DNA from: Planctomycetaceae bacterium
Lineage (GTDB): Bacteria; Planctomycetota; Planctomycetia; Planctomycetales; Planctomycetaceae
Assembly: GCA_003503535.1 (NCBI GenBank)
Contig: DOCI01000298.1
Span: 330 to 9,131 of the forward strand
Length of the DNA: 8,802 nt
Direction of reading: 5' to 3'
The notes under the pieces are model-generated. The model did not search any database. It had not been told where the DNA came from and worked only from the letters and a program-made list of their open reading frames with translations. A program made the position numbers and the translations under genes. How positions within the stretch are numbered: position 1 is the stretch's first letter; each line of letters starts with the position of its first letter. Below, in pieces: positions 5,748 to 8,802 of this stretch.

Positions 5748-7136
5748 CTACGGACTTATCAGAAAAGGCCAAGTGTTGGGGTTTTGTCCCGGCAAAATGA
5801 ATTGATACAGCCGGCTTTTGAGTTTTCCGTTGAGTCTGTCGAGTGCCAGGACGGGTAAAAACCAGGCGCAGGCCAGACCGGCCAGGAGCTTGCGCAGGTT
5901 GTAACCAATCGCACTCACCAGAGCATTGATGCGATCTCCTTCGCGACCCTTCAAATAGTTTCGCTCCATCCGGTGATCGTTCTTGAGATGGCCAATTGTT
6001 GGCTCAATCGCGCTGCGACGTTTGAGCATTTTCCGAAACGCCCGCGTCGCTATTTTTGGGATCCGCCCGGCCAGATGCACCTTCCCTGATCCCTGATAAC
6101 CATGGCCACGATAGCCACGATCAACCATAATATGTTCGGGTTCAACCTTGGTCAGCTTTACCACCTGATCCATCGTTTGTTGAAGCGTGTGGCCATCGAA
6201 GGGATTCCCATGTAAAGCAAGCACTCCGACAATGAAGTTATTGGCATTCGTGGTCGCCACACTCACTTTGCAGCCAAATTCATACTTCTTATGCGCCTTC
6301 CCTTTGGCAATGCACTCGACATGCGGTTCGTGGACGCTGTAGATTTTCGGACTGTCGGTTCGCTGTTGTTTAAAGATTTGCCTTACGATTGTCAGCAGTT
6401 GCTCGAGGGCTTCCCGGTGCGTCTGATTGGTGAGGCTGGTCAACTTCCGCGACACATCTCGCAGGAGGCAGCCGAGGTGCGTACGGAGTTTGCGTTCACA
6501 TTTTCGGGCTCGCCGGTAGTGCTTTGCACGGGCATAACGTCCCTGCATCACCAGGAGAGTTTTGTTGGTGAATTTGTAAGATCGCCGCAAAACCACACCC
6601 GCATTTTGAGCCAATCGAACCAGCGAACGAGCCGCTTTGAAATACAAACGCGCATCGGTCGGAAAGGCGATTGCTTTGGGCTGGACGGTCGTGTCGACAT
6701 TGATTTTTTCGAGCTGGGGTTTGCGAAGTTGCCCTGTGCGCCGGGCGACTTGAATCGTTTGCTGCAGAAGAATTTCGAGACGCTCGGCTCCGAGCCGCGA
6801 ACGCCAACGGGAGAGCGTCGTGGGATCGATTGGCGGCTTATGCTGCATCACCGTGTAGCCGCAGAACCACTGCCAATAAGGGTTCTCGATCCAGCGTTGG
6901 ATGAGTTGCTCATCACTCTGGTCGAAAGCGGACTTCAGATAAAACAACCCCATCACAATTCGCACATCCGTGGCTGGTCGACCATTGTCGTCACAAAAAA
7001 CGGGTTCAATTTCCTGACGAATCGCATCCCAGTCGATTAAAGCAGCCAGTTTGACGAGAGGATGCTCCAGATCGATCACTTTTTTAAGCGAAACAGTGAA
7101 CAAATCCGGTTCAGAACGGGAATTTATCGGCAACAT
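5748..7136 (-). CDS. IS5-family DDE transposase, intact
   Basis: This transposase recognises the 19-bp ends of its own element and catalyses its movement. From the ATG at 7136 (M-L-P-I-N-S-R-S) it has 462 residues, ending in F-L-I-S-P at TAG 5748-5750. The N-terminal InsH-like (DUF772-type) region covers about residues 30-115, with V-M-G-L-F-Y-L-K, Q-W-F-C-G and T-T-L-S-R-W-R-S-R. The RNase-H-fold DDE core follows: D148 in N-V-D-T-T-V, D339 in M-V-D-R-G-Y-R-G, and E378 in A-I-E-P-T-I-G-H-L-K-N-D-H, followed by R-N-Y-L-K-G and I-G-Y-N-L-R-K-L. The length is normal for the family and no stop or frameshift interrupts it. A GTG at 7226 would add 30 residues, but these lie across the element's hairpin and end region and lack family features, so the ATG is preferred. 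There is no clear Shine-Dalgarno sequence. Long plus-strand readings opposite this gene are shadows. Confidence 0.9.
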   Translation of the reverse strand: MLPINSRSEPDLFTVSLKKVIDLEHPLVKLAALIDWDAIRQEIEPVFCDDNGRPATDVRIVMGLFYLKSAFDQSDEQLIQRWIENPYWQWFCGYTVMQHKPPIDPTTLSRWRSRLGAERLEILLQQTIQVARRTGQLRKPQLEKINVDTTVQPKAIAFPTDARLYFKAARSLVRLAQNAGVVLRRSYKFTNKTLLVMQGRYARAKHYRRARKCERKLRTHLGCLLRDVSRKLTSLTNQTHREALEQLLTIVRQIFKQQRTDSPKIYSVHEPHVECIAKGKAHKKYEFGCKVSVATTNANNFIVGVLALHGNPFDGHTLQQTMDQVVKLTKVEPEHIMVDRGYRGHGYQGSGKVHLAGRIPKIATRAFRKMLKRRSAIEPTIGHLKNDHRMERNYLKGREGDRINALVSAIGYNLRKLLAGLACAWFLPVLALDRLNGKLKSRLYQFILPGQNPNTWPFLISP

Positions 7137-7182
7137 TTTTGACCAGCTTTTGAGAGGAATCGAAAGAAAGCTGGTCAAAAAT
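7135..7182 (-). promoter_or_regulatory. 16-bp perfect hairpin over the transposase start codon
   Basis: ATTTTTGACCAGCTTT at 7135-7150 is the exact complement of 7167-7182, with a 16-nt loop. On the transposase strand the 3' arm covers the ribosome-binding region and the first two bases of the ATG at 7136. Long transcripts entering from outside the element would hide the start. T-runs lie on the 5' side of the stem on either strand, so it is not a U-tailed terminator. Confidence 0.6.
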
Positions 7183-7227
7183 ACCAAACCAAATTGGCTC
7201 TGCAACCCTAAAATGGAAGACTTCACT

Positions 7228-7246
7228 GGGTTATGCAGGAACGACT
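7228..7246 (-). repeat. Terminal inverted repeat, transposase-proximal end of the 1558-bp IS
   Basis: Read from 7246 downwards, this end matches 5689-5707 at 17 of 19 positions. Confidence 0.8.
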
Positions 7247-7250
7247 ACTC
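7247..7250 (+). repeat. Target-site duplication, right copy (ACTC)
   Basis: This is identical to 5685-5688 on the other side of the 1558-bp IS. Confidence 0.7.
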
Positions 7251-7434
7251 AACACTAACAACGGCAGTTGACCACGATGAGCCACGCCTGGTAAAACGGA
7301 TTCGAGAGCTGGTGAGAAAGTTCCCGCGTTATAATTATTGTCGAATCAGAGTGAAGCTGACGCAGGAACGTTGAGCGATGATCGTAAAGCGAATTTTTCG
7401 AATCCGAAAGTTGCTCCTCTAATCCAGTGCGACG
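7247..7434 (+). pseudogene. IS3-family transposase orfB, short fragment with in-frame TGA
   Basis: The frame reads D-H-D-E-P-R-L-V-K-R-I-R-E-L-V, then F-P-R-Y-N-Y-C-R-I-R-V-K-L-T-Q-E-R, which matches the helix-turn region of IS3-family orfB proteins (typically D-D-E-P-R-L, R-Y-G-Y-R-R-I, L-L-R-x-E-G-W). A TGA at 7372-7374 stands where the family usually has W. In the same frame the match continues with A-M-I-V-K-R-I-F-R-I-R-K-L before TAA at about 7420. The DDE (rve) domain and all of the N-terminal half are missing. It is a dead relic, interrupted on its left by the 1558-bp IS and ending where the minus-strand gene at 7419 ends. The few bases after 7422 are only nominally included. Confidence 0.6.
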
Positions 7435-8802
7435 GTATTGCCAGCTTGGAAAAGCTTGAAGCCTCCACTTGCGCTTACTTTGATTACGAGGCTGTGAGGG
7501 ATTATAAGGGATAGTTCTTTAGCAGCCCGTGATCCTGTTCCAGGGGACTGAGAACCTCTTCTTGTTCCGAATTGACGCCAGAAAAGAAGTCTTTGAGCGA
7601 CGATATCAGGGATAAATTGTCCCTCCTGATCGGTCGGGAAATGGTATCTGTCAATCCGAGCGTCTATGCAGCACTCCTCAGCATAAAGGGTCTGTTCGTT
7701 TTGATCCCATACAAAACCTGAAGACCAGGATCTTACGCGCGAGAGCTCCGCCTGGTTGAATGGGAAATGCTGCTTGTGAATGCGAATGACCTTCAGTCTT
7801 TTTTTAAAATCCTCCTCTCCGCTATTGTCTTTACTGATAAACTTTCCAAGTGAAGTATCAGGCGGGACTTTGCGTATTTCTTCCATAAATGAACTGAGGC
7901 AGGCAGAGCTAGTTCCGAAGACATCAGCAAATTGTTTCTCAGGATTAAATGATTCATGATCAGTAGGAAATGTCCCATAACCAGATGCCAACAATGCAGG
8001 AACCACGTTGGGACTGCTGGTTTGCTTGGTTGACGGAAAACCATGAGAGCGATATTTCAGAAACAATTTATCGAAATGGTTTTGAAGATCCGAATGGATT
8101 TCATCACAAAGTCTCTCACATAGTCCGTCAACCCGCAGTACGATCATCCAGGGCGCATCACGATCCAAAATCTTAATGAGATCTTTCTTCAAATCACTAC
8201 CGAATACTGATTTGCCATTGATTTTCTCTTGAAGCCATTTATGAAGTTCTCGTGCCCGCAGTCTTCTGAAGATTCTTAATGTAAAATCTATTCCATAATC
8301 ACCTGCAGGTATTTTGGAATATGCAATGCCAACCGGTTTGTCAGTATTGACAGGAAATTTATCTTCATTCATTAACCATTCTTTAAGTCGGATTTTCTGC
8401 TCGACAGAATCCAGTCGTATTTCGTCCCGATAGGGTCGCACACTGATTTTGCGAGAGATAGAAATCACCTTACCTGCTCGATTGATCAAATGAGCCCCAT
8501 CCAGATGCAGTAGACCAGCCAATGATTCTGGATCGAGTCCATCGATATCTACATGGCCTCGACTGGACCACTGAATATCGGGGCGAAGTAATTCACTTGC
8601 GGAACTGTCAATGGAACTCAGATCACGGTCGTCGAGCAAGGCGAAGATTGATGCATCGTGAGCCTGGAGCAACTGACGAATCGCATCACTCAATGTTTCG
8701 CTGCAGCGTGAGGCATTACCTGGAGAAGGCTGGGCAAGTATTTGCTGGGAGGATTGGTTGACAGCTCTTTTATTTACCTTGTTCTTGTCAAAGCTAAAGA
8801 TG
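7419..8802 (-). CDS. DAC (diadenylate cyclase)-like protein with large insertion, 5' end outside window
   Basis: The best internal start is a TTG at 8693 (424 residues), but the frame is open to the window edge, so the true start probably lies beyond 8802. Numbering from the TTG, residues 54-78 read L-D-P-E-S-L-A-G-L-L-H-L-D-G-A-H-L-I-N-R-A-G-K-V-I, with the DGA motif at 65-67. Residues 385-391 read G-T-G-S-R-A-A, followed by V-I-K-V-S-A-S-G near 403-410 and F-K-L-F-Q-A-G. In DisA-N/DAC enzymes, which make c-di-AMP from two ATP, a DGA motif is followed about 25-30 residues later by G-T-R-H-R-A-A and then a V-S-x-x-x-G strand. Here the spacing is about 317 residues, and R-H is replaced by G-S. 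The intervening region, about 85-380, is soluble, charged and unrecognised. It could be an active or degenerate nucleotide-binding sensor. The C-terminus follows the DAC fold closely and stops at TAG 7419-7421, next to the IS3 remnant, so slight trimming is possible. There is no membrane segment. Confidence 0.55.
   Translation of the reverse strand, partial: IFSFDKNKVNKRAVNQSSQQILAQPSPGNASRCSETLSDAIRQLLQAHDASIFALLDDRDLSSIDSSASELLRPDIQWSSRGHVDIDGLDPESLAGLLHLDGAHLINRAGKVISISRKISVRPYRDEIRLDSVEQKIRLKEWLMNEDKFPVNTDKPVGIAYSKIPAGDYGIDFTLRIFRRLRARELHKWLQEKINGKSVFGSDLKKDLIKILDRDAPWMIVLRVDGLCERLCDEIHSDLQNHFDKLFLKYRSHGFPSTKQTSSPNVVPALLASGYGTFPTDHESFNPEKQFADVFGTSSACLSSFMEEIRKVPPDTSLGKFISKDNSGEEDFKKRLKVIRIHKQHFPFNQAELSRVRSWSSGFVWDQNEQTLYAEECCIDARIDRYHFPTDQEGQFIPDIVAQRLLFWRQFGTRRGSQSPGTGSRAAKELSLIIPHSLVIKVSASGGFKLFQAGNTVALD

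Larger units (their letters stand above)
5689..7246 (-). mobile_element. IS5-family insertion sequence, 1558 bp, apparently intact
   Basis: The ends are AGTCGTCCCTGAATAACCC at 5689-5707 and, reversed, AGTCGTTCCTGCATAACCC from 7246 to 7228, matching at 17 of 19 positions. Both are flanked by ACTC. One uninterrupted transposase gene fills the element on the minus strand, with a strong hairpin at its start codon. This is the only element in the window with matching ends, an exact duplication and an unbroken transposase, so it is probably the most recent arrival. Confidence 0.85.

Noticed and set aside
6291..7040. A 249-residue plus-strand open frame inside the 1558-bp IS.
   Set aside because: It is the antisense shadow of the clearly conserved minus-strand transposase and contains no recognisable protein features.
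7135..7182. The strong hairpin as a bidirectional transcription terminator.
   Set aside because: On both strands the stem is preceded by T and followed by A, the opposite of the U-tail an intrinsic terminator needs.
8522..8761. Plus-strand 79-codon open frame near the right edge.
   Set aside because: It is a shadow of the DAC-like gene, whose frame is open throughout on the other strand.
1..8802. CRISPR arrays, tRNA or rRNA genes, riboswitches.
   Set aside because: No regularly spaced short repeats, cloverleaf-like sequences or recognisable structured RNA were seen on either strand.

Overview
This window looks like an insertion-sequence (IS) graveyard in a large bacterial genome, most likely a planctomycete. 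That guess rests on recognition only: the transposase types and the membrane glycosyltransferase fragment resemble families I associate with that phylum. No rRNA or other marker gene is present to confirm it. No tRNA, rRNA or CRISPR array was seen.

Layout, left to right. Bases 1-252 are the 3' end of a transposase that enters from outside the window. Bases 283-1584 (+) hold an apparently intact, AT-rich GT-B-like glycosyltransferase with an unidentified C-terminal extension. Bases ~1591-1881 are the 5' stub of an IS5-like element whose Shine-Dalgarno sequence is buried in a hairpin. Bases 1917-3280 (-) are the remains of a helical-repeat (TPR-like) gene. Its upstream end is cut by an IS, and it is split into two frames exactly at an A_AAA_AAC heptamer.

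Bases 3284-4791 are a complete-looking IS (IS5/IS1182-type transposase, 12-bp terminal inverted repeats), but its transposase carries an in-frame TAA. Bases 4792-~5121 (-) are a fragment of a GT39/ArnT-type membrane glycosyltransferase, trapped between that IS and a second, diverged, truncated relative at ~5120-5584. Bases 5689-7246 are an apparently intact IS5-family element with a 19-bp inverted repeat and a perfect 4-bp ACTC duplication. It sits at the edge of an IS3-family orfB remnant (7247-~7434). Bases 7419-8802 (-) are the 3' part of a gene whose frame runs off the right edge. It carries both sequence hallmarks of a diadenylate cyclase (DisA-N/DAC) domain, DGA and GT-GS-RAA, separated by about 300 residues instead of the usual 25-30.

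The non-IS genes do not form an evident operon. They look like remnants of separate surface-glycan and signalling loci brought together by repeated insertion and deletion. The items most worth following up are the DAC-like protein with its split motifs, the slippery heptamer at the frame junction of the helical-repeat gene, and the start-codon hairpins in two different IS elements.
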